Shown here in pieces: positions 44,406 to 56,525 of a DNA stretch of 64,000 nt. How positions within the stretch are numbered: position 1 is the first letter of the stretch; every line of letters begins with the position of its first letter. Below the pieces are notes generated by a model. The model was not told where the DNA came from and made no database searches. It saw nothing but the letters and a program-made list of their open reading frames with translations. A program made the position numbers and the translations under genes. Source of the stretch: Rachicladosporium sp. CCFEE 5018 (taxonomy: Eukaryota; Ascomycota; Dothideomycetes; Cladosporiales; Cladosporiaceae); contig KZ111163.1 of the NCBI GenBank assembly GCA_002077045.2, forward strand, positions 493,791 to 557,790. The letters are read 5' to 3'.

Positions 44406-45741
44406 CTGGATGCAAGGCAACTGTCTTGCTGGTAATCTCTGCCAGTTCTCGCACGATCCGAGCGTGCTCATGCAGCAGCTCAGCATTGCGAACAGCGGCA
44501 CCACAACACCGCAGTACATTGCGCCCAACTTCCAGCTTACAGACATAGACAGCTTCCCTGCTTTGCAGCCTCAGACAAGTAACCCCTACGAGGACTCTGA
44601 TCCAATCGATCCAGAAACAATCACTGCAGTCCTTCAACATCACCAACAGCAGATGGCCGCAGCGATGCCAACGGGCCTTTACCCGAACTTCATCCCCACC
44701 GGCCCACGCAACTCATCCCGCCCAACAAGCCGCCATACCTCTCGTGCTCCCACCCCAGGCGTGAACAACAACGTCAACTTCACCGACGAAGAAGCCTTCC
44801 CAACTCTCGGCAGCGCAGCCGCAGCAAAGCCAGGAAAACGCCACCACGGCAAACGCGGCGGCCACGGCCACCACTCCACGAATCCCGTCCTGACACCGCA
44901 GCCCTCGAGTCTAGCAGACATCGTCCGCCTCTCGCCCTCCCCTGCCGCCTCACCCTCCGCGCGTGATGCAATGCGCAGAGGCCTGCACAACAACCGCTCC
45001 TTCACCTCCACGCGCGAAAATTCCTCCGCGTCCCTCTCAATCCCAGCTCCGACGCAAATCCCCTGGCTCGAAACGGGCGATAAAGTAAATCAAGCTTACC
45101 TCTGCGCCCGCGCAGAAGCAGTCCGCCACGGCGGCCTACGGAACAAATTCCTGCAATCCGCCGCGCAAGCTTGGAACCGCAACGACGCCCGCGGGGCGAA
45201 AGCGCTGAGTCTGCGCGGCCAGAACGAGAACGCGCTCATGCGGGAAGCGCATCGGGAGGCTGCTAGAGCGCTGTACGAGGACCGGAATTCCCACCTATCG
45301 TCTGCTTCGGGGGCAAAGGAGCTGTATGTGGATCTGCATGGCCTGCACGCTGAGGAAGCGGTCGCGTATCTTTCCGACTGTCTACTCGAACACCAGACTT
45401 CCTCTCGCCCACTCTACGCCATTACAGGGACGGGCCATCATTCCAAGAACGGCAAGGATAAAGTCGGCAAGGCCGTGCGTGCCTTTCTCGTCGAATGGCG
45501 GTATGCCTTCCGCGAATTTAGCGTGCCCGGAGATCGCGGGGGTGTAGGCGGCATCCTAGGCATCGACCCCTCCAGCTACGACCGCAGCGTTGCGCGAGAG
45601 GCACGGGCTGGGAAGGCAGGGGACGGTGACTCCGGCGTGGACCTGGGCCAAGACACGAAAGTGTTACTGGCTAAAGAAGACCCGAGGAAGAGGATGGGGA
45701 GTGGGGAAAGGGAGGAGGAAGTGCTGGAGAGCGGAAGCTAA
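44406..45741 (+). CDS. CCCH zinc finger and Smr domain protein, 5' end lost in gap
   Basis: An open frame of 444 codons enters from the gap. It begins inside a CCCH finger (CLAGNLCQFSHD), has a Gln/Ser/Pro-rich middle with DIDSFPALQP and EEAFPTLG stretches, then DUF1771 (about 275-345, with AYLCARAEAVRHGGLRNKF and AAQAWNRNDARGAKALS). It ends in an Smr domain with YVDLHGLHAEEA and the TGTGHHSKNG loop. Fungal homologues with this order are RNA-binding proteins, and Smr domains act as endonucleases or nicking domains on nucleic acid. The start and further fingers are missing. Confidence 0.85.
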
Positions 45742-45863
45742 GACTACAAACAATCAAAATGAAAATAAATTCAAAATTATGCGTGTATCGTTGTGTGTCG
45801 TTGGAGGATGAAGCTGCATCATAACTGCGAGCTGGCATCGTCCGCATCCGCGTGCTGTAGCAA

Positions 45864-47318
45864 TCATTCACTCCCGCTCCCACTCCCACTACCCACACCC
45901 ACAGGCGACCCCATCCCTACTGGCGTCCCGCCCAGACTCTTCAGGCCCCTACCCAACATACTCGCCCCCATCCCTCCCCGTGCACTCAACTTCCCAAGTT
46001 CCATTCCCAATCCTGTCGCAGAAGTAGGCGTGCCCTCCCTCGTGCCTTCCCCATTCCCAATCCCCTTCTCCGCTCTCAGGGCTTCGAACTTCTCGGCGGT
46101 GTCCTTGAGAGCAGCCTGGATCCTCACTTCCTCCTCCCCAATCCTGACTTTCTTCCGCTGCAAATTCTCAATCTCGATGAGCTTCGCAGTGTGCGAGCGG
46201 CGCATATCGGCCATCTGAGTCTTGAGCCTCAGTACCACAGCGTCGAGCGATGGGAGCGGGGAGATGCGCGGCGGGATTGCTGGACGGGCAGGGTAGGCTG
46301 AAGCGGGAGCAGAGGAGAACGTCCCGGCTGCTGTTTGCGCTGCTTCGAAAGCTTGTAATCGTTCACGGGACCCGGATGAGTCGGCCGAGCTATCGCTCTC
46401 ATCCCCCTCAGCAGCAGCAATCTGCGCAGCAATATCCTGCTTCCTCTTCCCCAGATCCTGCGGCAACGCACTTTCGCCCATGTTGATCCTATTCCCGCCC
46501 TCTCCAGTGAACTCCTCAAACCCCTCCATCACATCCTCATCGTCTCTCACCAGCCGACTCTCAGCTTGCGCGTACTTGTCCTTCGGCGCTACGATCAACC
46601 GGCCGGAGGTGTCTTTCGTAATATTCGGATCTATGACGTCGTCATCGGAGGCGGGGTTCAGGAAGGGATCATCGGGGTCTAGGGAGATAAATTCCTCCGC
46701 CTGGGATTCGGCTGCTAGGCGGGCGCGGCGGGCTTTCTTCTCGGCTATTTCGGAGGCTGAGGGGATGGAGGAGGGAGTGGCGCTGTAGCGGGAGAGGGAG
46801 GCGCCGAATTTCGAAGTCAGGTCCAAGGTTTGGGTCGCTGAGGAGAGGGTCGCGAGGTCGGTGGATGTGAGTTGAGGCGTGCTGGGGGTGCTAGCTCGGA
46901 GCTGCTCAAGGTCTGAGCTAGTATAGCTGGGGACGGCATCGTCGTCGGCTGTCAGGGAGGAGGCGAGGAAGGAAGAGCGTTGCGAGGCGGCGCGTTGGAC
47001 GGCTATACGCGATAAGGCGGATCGTTTGGGCGTTATCACGCCGGCTGTGTCGTTGCCGTCTTCATCGTTGCTTCCTAGTGAGGCTCGTAGGCCTGAGGGC
47101 TTCTTTGGCTTCGAATTTGGACGCTTGATGGCGGAGCCTGAGGTATCTATCAGCCGTGACCTTGGGCTATGCGCAGACTGGTCAGATGCGCATCGTGTGT
47201 AAGGGGAGGCGAAAGGTGACTTACCGACTGCTTCATTGCCCGGTGTGCCATCTGCGGCCGCATCGTCGTCCTGTCCGATCTTGCGCGGGACTCGCCGCGG
47301 CGTTGATGAGCGCTTCAT
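45864..47318 (-). CDS. NTR2: NTR2-like spliceosome disassembly protein
   Basis: Exons 47318-47225 and 47146-45864 (78-bp intron) give 458 residues. Features of the NTR2 family are KPKKPSGLRASLG, VITPKRSALSRIAVQRAAS, YTSSDLEQLRASTPSTP, the KARRARLAAE stretch and EEFISLD. Acidic linkers and a C-terminal coiled coil (MADMRRSHTAKLIEIENLQ) follow, and the end is a Gly/Ser-rich tail. Ntr2 acts with Ntr1 and the helicase Prp43 to release the intron-lariat spliceosome in the nucleus. Sequence conservation in this family is patchy, so the call rests on the combination of motifs. Confidence 0.8.
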   Translation of the reverse strand: MKRSSTPRRVPRKIGQDDDAAADGTPGNEAVGKSPFASPYTRCASDQSAHSPRSRLIDTSGSAIKRPNSKPKKPSGLRASLGSNDEDGNDTAGVITPKRSALSRIAVQRAASQRSSFLASSLTADDDAVPSYTSSDLEQLRASTPSTPQLTSTDLATLSSATQTLDLTSKFGASLSRYSATPSSIPSASEIAEKKARRARLAAESQAEEFISLDPDDPFLNPASDDDVIDPNITKDTSGRLIVAPKDKYAQAESRLVRDDEDVMEGFEEFTGEGGNRINMGESALPQDLGKRKQDIAAQIAAAEGDESDSSADSSGSRERLQAFEAAQTAAGTFSSAPASAYPARPAIPPRISPLPSLDAVVLRLKTQMADMRRSHTAKLIEIENLQRKKVRIGEEEVRIQAALKDTAEKFEALRAEKGIGNGEGTREGTPTSATGLGMELGKLSARGGMGASMLGRGLKSLGGTPVGMGSPVGVGSGSGSGSE

Positions 47319-47613
47319 TCTGACGAGTTGAAGCTGGACGTCAATCCTTGTTCAGAGCGCGACTCGCTTAGTGTTTTATGGTAGTGTGCAGTGAGAGGGA
47401 AAAGTTACTGACATGTGACAGATGATGACTTCGCTGTTGGCCAGAATGAACGTCGTTGGTCATCACAGGATCTGCGCTAGTGTTCGTCGGCCGGAAGTGA
47501 AGTCGCAAACCAGCCGAGGCAGCCCCAAGCTCTCTTGTCCTCGACGAGACAAGACAGGTCGCAAACGAGACAAATACGTATTGAACCCGCCAAATTCCGA
47601 CTCGTTCCTTACA

Positions 47614-48049
47614 ATGGTAAGCTCCACTGACTCCCCTCCCAGGACCTAGCTAACACACCTCCCAGTCTCTCCCGTACCCCTCCCCTCCCCCCTCCCTCCC
47701 CCGCACACCCCTCTGACCACCCATACCACACAGCCAGATCGCCTACCTCCTCGCCACCCTGACAGCAGGCGGCGGCATAACAGGCTACGTCCGCACCGGC
47801 TCCGTGCCCTCCATAGCAGCGGGCGTCACAGTCGGCGCGCTCTATGCTCTAGGCGGCTACAGAATCCAGAACCGCCAGCCCTACGGCGTCGAGTTGGCGC
47901 TGCTGGCGAGCTTGGTGTTGGCGGGAAGCTCGATTCCACGCGCGATCAGGAGCCAGAAGCCGTTGCCGATGGGACTGAGCGTGCTGGCGCTTGGGGGCTT
48001 GTTCACGTTTGGACAGGCTTATGCTGGGGGAAAGGGGAAGACGCTGTAG
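47614..48049 (+). CDS. TMEM14 family membrane protein
   Basis: I infer three coding exons: 47614-47616 (ATG only), 47666-47673 (8 nt) and 47734-48049. They give 108 residues starting MSLPQIAYLLATLTAGG. The body matches TMEM14/UPF0136: four hydrophobic helices with GITGYVRTGSVPSIAAGVTVGALYALGGY split over the first two, and QPYGVELALLAS. TMEM14 proteins sit in mitochondrial or chloroplast inner membranes, and TMEM14C helps haem precursor transport in animals. The third exon is certain. The two tiny exons rest on splice signals and frame only. An in-frame ATG at 47422 would add 64 residues instead. Confidence 0.7.
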
Positions 48050-48130
48050 GGAGCAGCTGCGGCGCACGAAATGCAGGAATGAAGAAGTCAGATCGATAGT
48101 CTGCATGCTTGTACGCTTTGTTGACGACAT

Positions 48131-49320
48131 CTACAGCTTCGCTTGAGCGCTTCCGCTACTTTCAAGTTGCTCCTTGCATTTGCTCACCAGCACCCAGCCC
48201 ATCTCGCCGAATGGCTTCATCTGCGTGCCATACTCCATTGCGTTCTGGCTTGAAGCTTGTCTGAGTGCATACCTGGCCGCGATGCCCTGTATGATTACAG
48301 CGCCTCGGTAGATGTTGAACGCATCGCCCCACGTGACTTCCTCGGCAGGGTACTTCCATCCGGCGGCCTCCTCATACCATTGTAAGCATTCTGCCTTGGA
48401 AGGCAAGCCGTCCGTAGCTCCAGGGATAAAAGCTGCGTTCGCACCCCCTGCCTTGATTGCGAATTCGGACGTGGCGCTTGTAAAAGGCGCGAGGAGGTTG
48501 GTCACGTCCGAGAGCGGGTGGCCGATAGTGCTCATTTCCCAGTCCAGGATGCCAATCACCCTCGGCTCAGTCTTGTGGAACACCACATTATCGATCTTGT
48601 AGTCGCCGTGCACGAAGGTCGACCGATCCTTTGGTTGTGTCCTATGTTGCTGGAAGAACTTCGTCATCTCGCCGAAGTGCGGGATATCGCCCACGGGTTC
48701 ACCGGACTCCTTGTCCTTGGCTTGTGCCTGGGCCTGCGAGATCGTTGCAAACGTTGCGATCTGTCGGTTGTAGAAGCCACTCGGCTTGCCGAAGCTCTCC
48801 AGCCCGACACTCTTCGGCACGACTCTGTGGAACTTTGCCAGGGTGGTTACGGCACTCTTCCACATCTCTCTTCTATCCTGCGTGCTCACACCAGGTAACG
48901 CGGGGTCTTCGAAGATCCGCCCGTCGAGGAAGGACATGATGTAGAACGCTGTGCCGATGACCGAGTCATCTTCGCAGAGACAGTACGTCTTGGGAATGGG
49001 AACATCAGTGGTCTCCAGAGCGTGTATGATTCGGTATTCGCGATCGACCTTGTGGGCCGTCTTGGAGAGGAGGGTCCCGGGAGGCTTCTTGCGCATAACA
49101 TACTTGGCGCCGTTCGAAGAGGTCAAGAGGTAGGTCGGGTTAGATTGTCCATAGCCAAACTACAAACCATCATCAGCGCCTGTACTCGATTACTGAACGT
49201 CTCCGAGGCTACATGACTTACCTGCTTCACCTCTAGCGGTGTCTTGACCTCGGGCACCGTCTGATTAATGTAGCGCTCGAGCGACGGTATGTCTATGGGC
49301 TGGCGGATTGGGCCTGCCAT
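48131..49320 (-). CDS. Aminoglycoside-phosphotransferase-like kinase (ACAD10/11 N-domain type)
   Basis: Exons 49320-49222 and 49159-48131 (62-bp intron) give 375 residues. The kinase-like fold shows FGYGQSNPTYLL (nucleotide loop), YVMRKKPPGTLLSKTAHKVDREYRI (the Lys/Glu pair), the catalytic HGDYKIDNVVFH and the metal-binding ILDWEMSTIGHPLSD. This arrangement matches the APH domain found alone in fungi and bacteria and fused to acyl-CoA dehydrogenase in ACAD10/11. In the latter it phosphorylates 4-hydroxy fatty acyl-CoA. A role in beta-oxidation of unusual fatty acids is an inference. No targeting signal is evident. Confidence 0.85.
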
Positions 49321-49959
49321 CCTCCAGACTATTGTAGTTGACTACATTGGTTCATCAAAGTCGATCTTCAAGCTCATATGGGCATTCGTAGAGGGGACTT
49401 TGGCGAGTATCTCAGCCGAGGTCATACTTTGCTGGCTGGGGTGTGTCTATTAGCATGCCTACATGTACAGGTCCTGCGATTCCTGAATATGTCACCAGTC
49501 TGCTGGAATGCGTTACGGGGCAGTGATTGATGGCCCAAGCATCTATGGCAAGCGGACACTGATCGCCGCCGTCCAGGAATACGGCATCCAAATTACTATG
49601 AGTTCGCATGGTGAATGAATCTCGGTGCACCAGCCAATCAATATTCCGGGCGCGTGCCAACGCGTGGTCCTTTCCAGACTTTCTCACGCGCTGAATGACA
49701 GATCTACCACGCAATATTAGATCTTCGGTCGATAGGAGTGGTGGTATTCTTCCTTCTTTCCCGTTACCTGACGCACGACAAATCTTTCCACTGAGTCTCA
49801 CTTCCACAATCCGTGTCTGTCGCGAACACCACGAGGCGACATGCATGAACCCCTGTCAGCCCTGCCGCCGGCGTCATCCTCAATATATTGTGTAAATAGA
49901 GAACCCCGTATCCGCGATTTGCCCAGGAAACATCAGACATCTAATTCATACGGCGCACG
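49321..49959. other. Divergent promoter region
   Basis: Between the APH-like gene (-) and CLIP-170 (+). No gene is recognised. Confidence 0.4.
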
Positions 49960-52236
49960 ATGGCTCTCCAGACGCCTCGCCAACGCTCCGCCCTCCAGCG
50001 CCCATCGTTCGGCGCAACGACATTAGGATCATCGCCCTCACTACGCGCCAGCACCACGGACGCTGCGAGAAGGCCGTCAGCTCGGAATATCACTGGACAG
50101 ATGACGCCTAGCAGCAGCGGCAAGACGGACTTGGAAGTCGGGGACCAGGTCAACGTGCCGGGGAAGATGTATGGGACGGTCAAGTTCATCGGAAGCGTGA
50201 GGGGCAAGAACGGGATGTTCGTAGGTGTGGAGCTGGACGCCGAGTTCGCGGCACGGGGGAAGAATGACGGAGACGTCGATGGGTAGGTTGGGCGCTTGAG
50301 ATGGAAGAATGGTGCTTCAGGACTGTACTGACAGCGATGCAGTAACTTCTACTTCAACACCACCATCCGCGGCGCCGGCATATTCCTTCCTATCGGTCGC
50401 GCTGAGAAGCGCGTCTCCTCGAATGGCTCCTACGGCGACCCATCGACGCCTTCATACAGCACACTCAATGGCGCGCGCACGACGAAAGAGACTAAAACTC
50501 CTCCGACGCCAGCGCTGACGCACAAGTTCTCGCAAACTGTTGGACCAGGCGCCCAGCGACCGACGAGTCCGATGTTTAAGCCTAAGAGGCCATCTCTGCC
50601 GCGACCGGAGTCACCATTGCGAAGACAGCCGCCGACACTTGCGCCCACGCCTGCGCGACAGTTCTCACAAAGTGTAAGAGGCGGCCGTCCACCACTGGGA
50701 AGCACGCCGAGCAAATCGTCGTTCAAGTCATCGGTGTCAGGTCGAGCGCCGGCAGCTCCGACGCCAAGACCATACTCTCGCACTGGTTCAAGAATGGGCA
50801 ATAGGGAAGACGAGCGACCTACAAATGGCTATGGACAGACAGTCAATGGCCGAACAACGAGCACGAGCTCGGTACCCAGCTTCTCGCAGCCCTTGCGATC
50901 ACCTTCCCGACTTGGCAGCGGCGGAGGTGGTCATGATGTTGAGATACAACGCCTGAAGTCACAGCTCGCCGAAAGAGATCGTCGCAATGAGGAGCTACAA
51001 CAGGAATTGGCGGCAATGGACAGCACGGTCAAAGAGATCTCTGCTCTCATGCCAGCCGACGGCCAACAAACGCCCAGAGGCCTTGACGACGACGGTCGAA
51101 GCGGCGCACAATTGCGTCAAGCGCTCCGCGAAAAGAACGAGAAAATCTCGATGCTCACGGCGGAGTTCGACGCCCACCGAGCTGACTTTCGTAGTACGCT
51201 GGACAGCCTTGAGATGGCGAGTGCAGAGACTGAACGCGTCTATGAGGAGCAAAAGCGGGATTTGTTGGCACAGCTGCAGGAACTACAGGAGGTGTCGCAA
51301 CATAGGGAAGATATCGAAGGGGTGGCCAATCAGCTGAAACAGCTTGAGGAGCTCGTTGCTGAGCTTGAAGAAGGTATGGAAGAGAGCCGAAGAGGTGAAG
51401 CGGAGGCTAGAGGCGAGGTCGAGTTCCTTAGGGGCGAAGTTGAGAGAGGTCGCAGTGAGCTGAGACGAGAGAGAGAAAAGGCTGCTGCAAAGGAGAAACA
51501 TGGAAGTGCTGGAAGTGGCGCAGAGATTGAGCAGAAAGATGACGAGATCAGGGGTCTGAAAGCCATCGTCAACAGTCTAAGCAACGGCCACGAGCCGGTG
51601 CGGGAGGTTAACGGGCATGGAGCCAAGGACGCCGAGCTAGAAGAAGAGGCAAAGCGACTACAAACCGCACTGGACACGACTACAGCAGAAAAGGAAGAAC
51701 TAGAGCGCGAAGTCGAACAGCTTCGCCGAGATGGCGCTGCAGCATCAGCACCAACGACAAACGGCCACAGTCATCAGCGCAACGATAGCCAGATGACACA
51801 GAAAGTCCTACCGAACCGCTCTCGTGGCGATACGGTCAAAGCCACTTTCGCTGACCGCGCTCGTCAAGCTGCACTGGACAACCTCACACGACAAGACGAC
51901 ACCGCTGATCTGGATCACCAGAACGACGAATCGCGAAGTGACGGTGAGGAGGAAGCCGATGGCGTGTTCTGCGAGCTTTGTAAGAAGAGCGATCATGACA
52001 CACTTGATTGCACGCAGTTGCAGACCGCTGCTGGCGGGCATGACTCGCATCGAGATGAGAGGGAGCCTGAGAAGGAGGCGGCGGTGAAACCCTTGAGCCC
52101 CGTGAAGGTTATGGCAGATGCAGGAGCTGGTGCTCCCGTCGCTGAGGAGGTGAATGGAAAGGAGGAGGACAAGTGGTGCGCGCTTTGTGAGAAAGATGGG
52201 CACTTGGCTTATGATTGCCCTGAGGAGCAGTACTAG
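49960..52236 (+). CDS. CLIP-170 family microtubule plus-end protein
   Basis: Exons 49960-50282 and 50343-52236 (60-bp intron) give 738 residues. The CAP-Gly domain (about 54-122, with GKNGMFVGVELD and GKNDGDVDG) binds EB1/tubulin C-termini and is split by the intron. A Ser/Pro/Arg-rich basic region (about 130-320) follows, then a long coiled coil (about 325-590). Two zinc knuckles of CX2CX4HX4C form close the protein (CELCKKSDHDTLDC and CALCEKDGHLAYDC). Order and length fit fungal CLIP-170 (ClipA/Tip1). The terminal knuckles recruit dynein/dynactin in animal homologues. Confidence 0.92.
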
Positions 52237-54008
52237 GTGTGCTGCTCGATGGCGCGCCGAGTTTAGAGCTGCGAAGCTGTCCAGCGAGCTCGCAATGGCG
52301 CGCAGGCTGATTTCTCATATCCACTGGGTGGGACACAGACACGGGAAGCTCCCCATGTCGGTCAGGCAAATACCGTGTCATACGGCTTGAGTAAAGCTCC
52401 CATCTGCCATCTGACATCTGCCTTACTGCCAGACAGCTCATGGCGGCGCAGAGCCTAGACTGATATGTCATCGGCACGACGCCGCGTCGGAGCCGGCAGT
52501 TGGAAACCTACCTCACTCCAGACTCGAAAGTCGCAAGAAGGGCCGTTAGGCTCACAATCGTAAGGGAGCGGTGTGGCAGCATTTGTATTGGACGTTCCGG
52601 AAATTGGGTTGGACATGCGATATACCCGGCTTTGTGCCTCATTGTCGTAGCATATCTGTAACACTCCTTCGATCGCCAGCTCGCTCATCTCCAGATCGTG
52701 CATGTCGCATCTGACTCCGGACCAGATGTGGTAGAAGCCGATATCGAGCTCTCATCGGCACATCCAAGCTTTAGCCGGAGTCCTCGTTTGCAGTCTCACC
52801 CAGTCGATGATCGAAATATTGCTAGGGGACCCGCAAAGGGGTGACTGCGTTTTCACATGCTACGAGCGATGCGCGGGTGGCTCTTCATATATTCTGCGCT
52901 TGCAGGTTTGCAGCCGCTTCTGCCTATATGTTGTGAAACATTGGATGAGTCGTGGGTGTGGGAGTTTGACGTGTGCGGTTTGCAGGGGTAAGCTGGCGGG
53001 GCTACTCAATGTGGAGACTTTAGACTTCAGATGCTGTCAGGTACCTTGCAGGCCAGGTGTCGAGTTTTCATTACGAGCTCCTTTGCTGCAGCTTGGGGGG
53101 TGTGATGCTTTTACTTTGACGGGCCGCGAGAGTTCATGACCGCACAGGTCTTTTCCTTGTGCCTCCGGCGACCGAGTACCTCGCGGAATACTGCGGCCAG
53201 AAACCCAAAACCGCAGAACGGCGCTTCGTCGTGCATAGATAAGCCGATAACACCCGTCACACTGCGAATCACACGATGCCGGTCAAGCTTTTCTGCATCA
53301 CATAGCTACCCCGTACCCACTTCTCACCATCGTCTGGGCGCGACTCTCCGGGAGATTCGACGCACTTGCGCCGGCGCGTCAGCCGGGGGCACCGCGCACC
53401 AGCGCAGACCGCCTTGTCGCCATGCTTGCTCGTGCTGGCCTGCTGTCGCAACCTTGACGATACTTGCCCTGCCGAACGCTTCGCTTGGAGTAATTCCCTC
53501 CTGGTGCCGAGGGAACTTCTCACGCCGTGCCTGTTTGCTGTCGTCCTACTGGTGGGTCAAGGGTCGCGATTGTGTGAGAGCTTGAGTCGGGTCTTCCACT
53601 GCTCCGTTTCCCTTTTACATTGATAGAGCCGCCAGCTTCCAAAAAATCCCGCACTTCCTCCCTCGGTTCTCGTCAAGTCACACACACTCCCACTTTTCTG
53701 CTTTTACCACACGGCGCGTGGGGTGAAACGGAAGAAAGATCCTCTATCCCACGACTTTTGTTGCTTTTCCCATCGCTGCTACACGCGTGCCCTGGGTCGC
53801 CTTTGACGAAAGCGGAAAGTACTGCGCTACCTGGTACGTGGGCGGGCGTGGGGAACGCGGGTTTGACCAACGCTCTCTGACGCCGCTGCAGTGCCCACGA
53901 CCAATCGTACGCCGTCGTGCCTGGCGATTGCGTTACCAGGACGATCTGAGGATCTGTCTACCACGTGGGATTGACGAGGATCGCCCTCGCCGTTGCCCGG
54001 GTTGCGCA
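52237..54008. other. Long intergenic region upstream of ARO8-like gene
   Basis: No gene is recognised over 1.7 kb. Frames near 52807 and 53136 have no domains. An in-frame open stretch from 53787 leads to the ATG at 54009 but lacks conservation features. Confidence 0.4.
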
Positions 54009-55883
54009 ATGGCCCCGTCAGCCTCCATCGATGTCTTGCCGGAGTCTGACACTTATGCCTTCACGGTACCTGGCCGTCTGACCATTCAGAGCGTTGCTAA
54101 GCGTAGGGCTGCAGAAGGCAGGCTCGTCGCCGGTGTTGCGGCGCTAGCTGATGTTGAACGATTCAAGGGCAGGACTTCGCACCTGCATAAGGCCAAAGCC
54201 AGGCGATGGGATCGTGAGTCCGACCGTTATGCTGGTGGTGGACGGTGCTGATTGGATACAGATCGGTTCAGTACTGAGTCTAACACTCGACTGCCGAGCT
54301 CACTCAAGGGTGCTGCCCGGTACTTGAAGAATGAGGGCATGATCTCACTAGGTGGTGGTCTGCCATCTAGTCGATACTTTCCCTTCGAGCAACTCAGTGC
54401 CAGAGTCCCAGATGCTGGCCACTTCGACGGGCCATCCAGGTGTAGCACACTTCATGCTGGCAAGAATGATCTCGCCGAGGGCAAGTCCGACTTCGACATC
54501 TCGACAGCCTTCAACTACGGTCAAGGCTATGGTGCAGCTCAGTTCCTCCGATGGATCATCGAGCACACCGAGATCGTGCACTCGCCACCTTATCAGGACT
54601 GGAGCTGTACCATGACCATCGGCTCGACAAGTGCCATCGACATGGGTCTTCGCATGTTCTGCGAGCGAGGCGATTGGATCCTGAGTGAGGAGTTCACGTT
54701 CCCCACAGCCGTCGAGGCTGCAGCTCCCATGGGCATCAGAGTCGCAGGCATCAAGATGGACGAGGGTGGCCTCCTCCCGTCTGCACTCGACGACACCCTC
54801 ACGAACTGGGATGTTTACGCTCGCTGCGGCCCAAAACCTTTCGTCCTCTACACAGTGCCCACAGGTCAGAATCCTACCGGCTCGACACAATCCGCGCAGC
54901 GAAGAAGAGATATCTACGCCGTGGCACGGAAACACGACCTCATCATCATGGAAGACGAGCCGTACTACTTCCTCCAGATGCAACCCTATACTGGCCCAGA
55001 CGCTTCGCCCATCCCACCTCCATCGTCTCACCAAGAGTTCCTCGACTCCCTCGTACCCAGCTATCTCAGCATGGACACTGACGGTCGTGTCATGCGCCTC
55101 GACTCATTCAGCAAAGTCATCGCACCTGGTGCTCGCGTCGGCTGGATCACAGCTTCCGAGCAGATCGTTGACCGGTATCGTCAGCACGCTGATGTATCAA
55201 CGCAAGGACCGTCAGGCATGAGCCAGCTGCTCATGTACAAGTTGTTGGAGGAGCAGTGGGGTCACACTGGCTATCTTGACTGGCTGCTGCACATCCGCAT
55301 GGAGTACACGGAGCGCCGGGACGTCCTCCTCGACGCCTGTGAGTCTTACGTGCCACGCGAGATCGTCAGCTGGGTGCCGCCTATGGCTGGCATGTTCCAC
55401 TGGTTCAAGGTCGACTACCGAAAACATCCTGCCTACCCGAGGAAGTCAAGAGCCGATATCGAGGAGGAGATCTTCCACGCTATCATCGGACACGGCACTC
55501 TGCTGATGAAAGGAAGCTGGTTCAGTCCTGATGGCCAGGGCGAGGGCGATGACATGTACTTCCGCGCTACGTATGCTGCCACGCCACTGGAGGATATCCA
55601 GGAAGGTGTGAGGAGACTTGGGGAGGCGTTCAGGGAGGTCTTCGCCATCGACTCTGTCCTTCAAGCAGACGGCAATGAAATCGCTGCGGTGCAGATGAAG
55701 GCACTGGAGACTGGTCTCGCTAACATACACGTGAATGGCTACATCAATGGGCATGCGAACGGCCAAGCGAAAGGCTTCGGTAATGGCTATGGGAACGGCT
55801 ATGGGAGTGGGTATACAAATGGCGGCCACTTCGACGCCTACGCAAATGGCCACACCAATGGCTATCTAAGTGCGATGGCTTGA
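54009..55883 (+). CDS. ARO8: Aromatic aminotransferase I (Aro8-like)
   Basis: Exons 54009-54213 and 54262-55883 (48-bp intron) give 608 residues. The fold-type I aminotransferase body has RLPSSLKGAARYL, GGGLPSSRYFPFE, GSTSAIDMGLRMF, YTVPTGQNPTGST, EDEPYYFLQM and the PLP-binding lysine in LDSFSKVIAPGARVGW. Aro8 transaminates phenylalanine, tyrosine, tryptophan and also alpha-aminoadipate. It is cytosolic and works at the end of aromatic amino-acid synthesis and in the Ehrlich pathway. The last 50 residues are odd: a repetitive tail of Asn-Gly-Tyr/His units (NGYINGHANGQ, FGNGYGNGYGSGYTNG). Confidence 0.9.
55734..55868 (+). repeat. Short tandem Asn-Gly-(Tyr/His) coding repeats
   Basis: Repeated units such as AATGGCTAT, AACGGCTAT and AATGGCCAC encode NGY/NGH in the C-terminal tail of the Aro8-like protein. 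Unit spacing is imperfect. Confidence 0.7.
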
Positions 55884-56525
55884 GGAAAAGCGTGACACAT
55901 CTCGGTAACTTTGTCGGCTGGAGGAGCTTGTTAAAGCGACGTACTGAGCAAGCGAGCGTGCGGGACCAGCGCTGGACGCGCCTCTAGATTCGGGGAGGTA
56001 CTTGCGTTGCTTTTATGTGGTGGATGGGCGGGGAACGTCGGTGATAGCGCGGCGTTGCGGGTGCTTTGACCTCGTAGAACTATACCACATAGATCTTGTA
56101 GATGATCTCGAGCATAGTCGCGCCTTCCCTCCGCTCCTCCCCCCCGCTCCTGAATATCCGCCTTCAGATCCTTGTTGCAACTTGCGCCGTGGCTGCTTCA
56201 TGTGCGCACTCGCACTCGTCCTTCCCACTACTTCCCGATCTCATCGCCACATCAATTTCATGACTTCCAGCGGCCGGCACGTTCTTGTAAAGCGCCAGAT
56301 ACCCGGACATTGGTAGCACCTCATATCCCATCCTCGACCTTCGTGTGCGCCGATACGCGATACTCCCACCTACGTGGTGGTCGCCACATGTTGTCTTCCT
56401 TCGATCCGCGGCCCTCGCAGCCTGTGTGGCGAAGCTGATGCTCTCGCCGAACATAACGGATCTATCATCAGATTTGTGTTCTGTGCTGTCGTTCACCATC
56501 TTCAACTTGCGATTTCTCAAGCCGC
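55884..56525. other. Intergenic region between convergent genes
   Basis: No gene is recognised between the ARO8-like and CMC2 genes. Confidence 0.4.

Noticed and set aside
42334..45741. Secondary-metabolite cluster around the P450
   Set aside because: Neighbours are Snx4, a CCCH/Smr protein, NTR2 and TMEM14. No synthase, transporter or pathway regulator is present.
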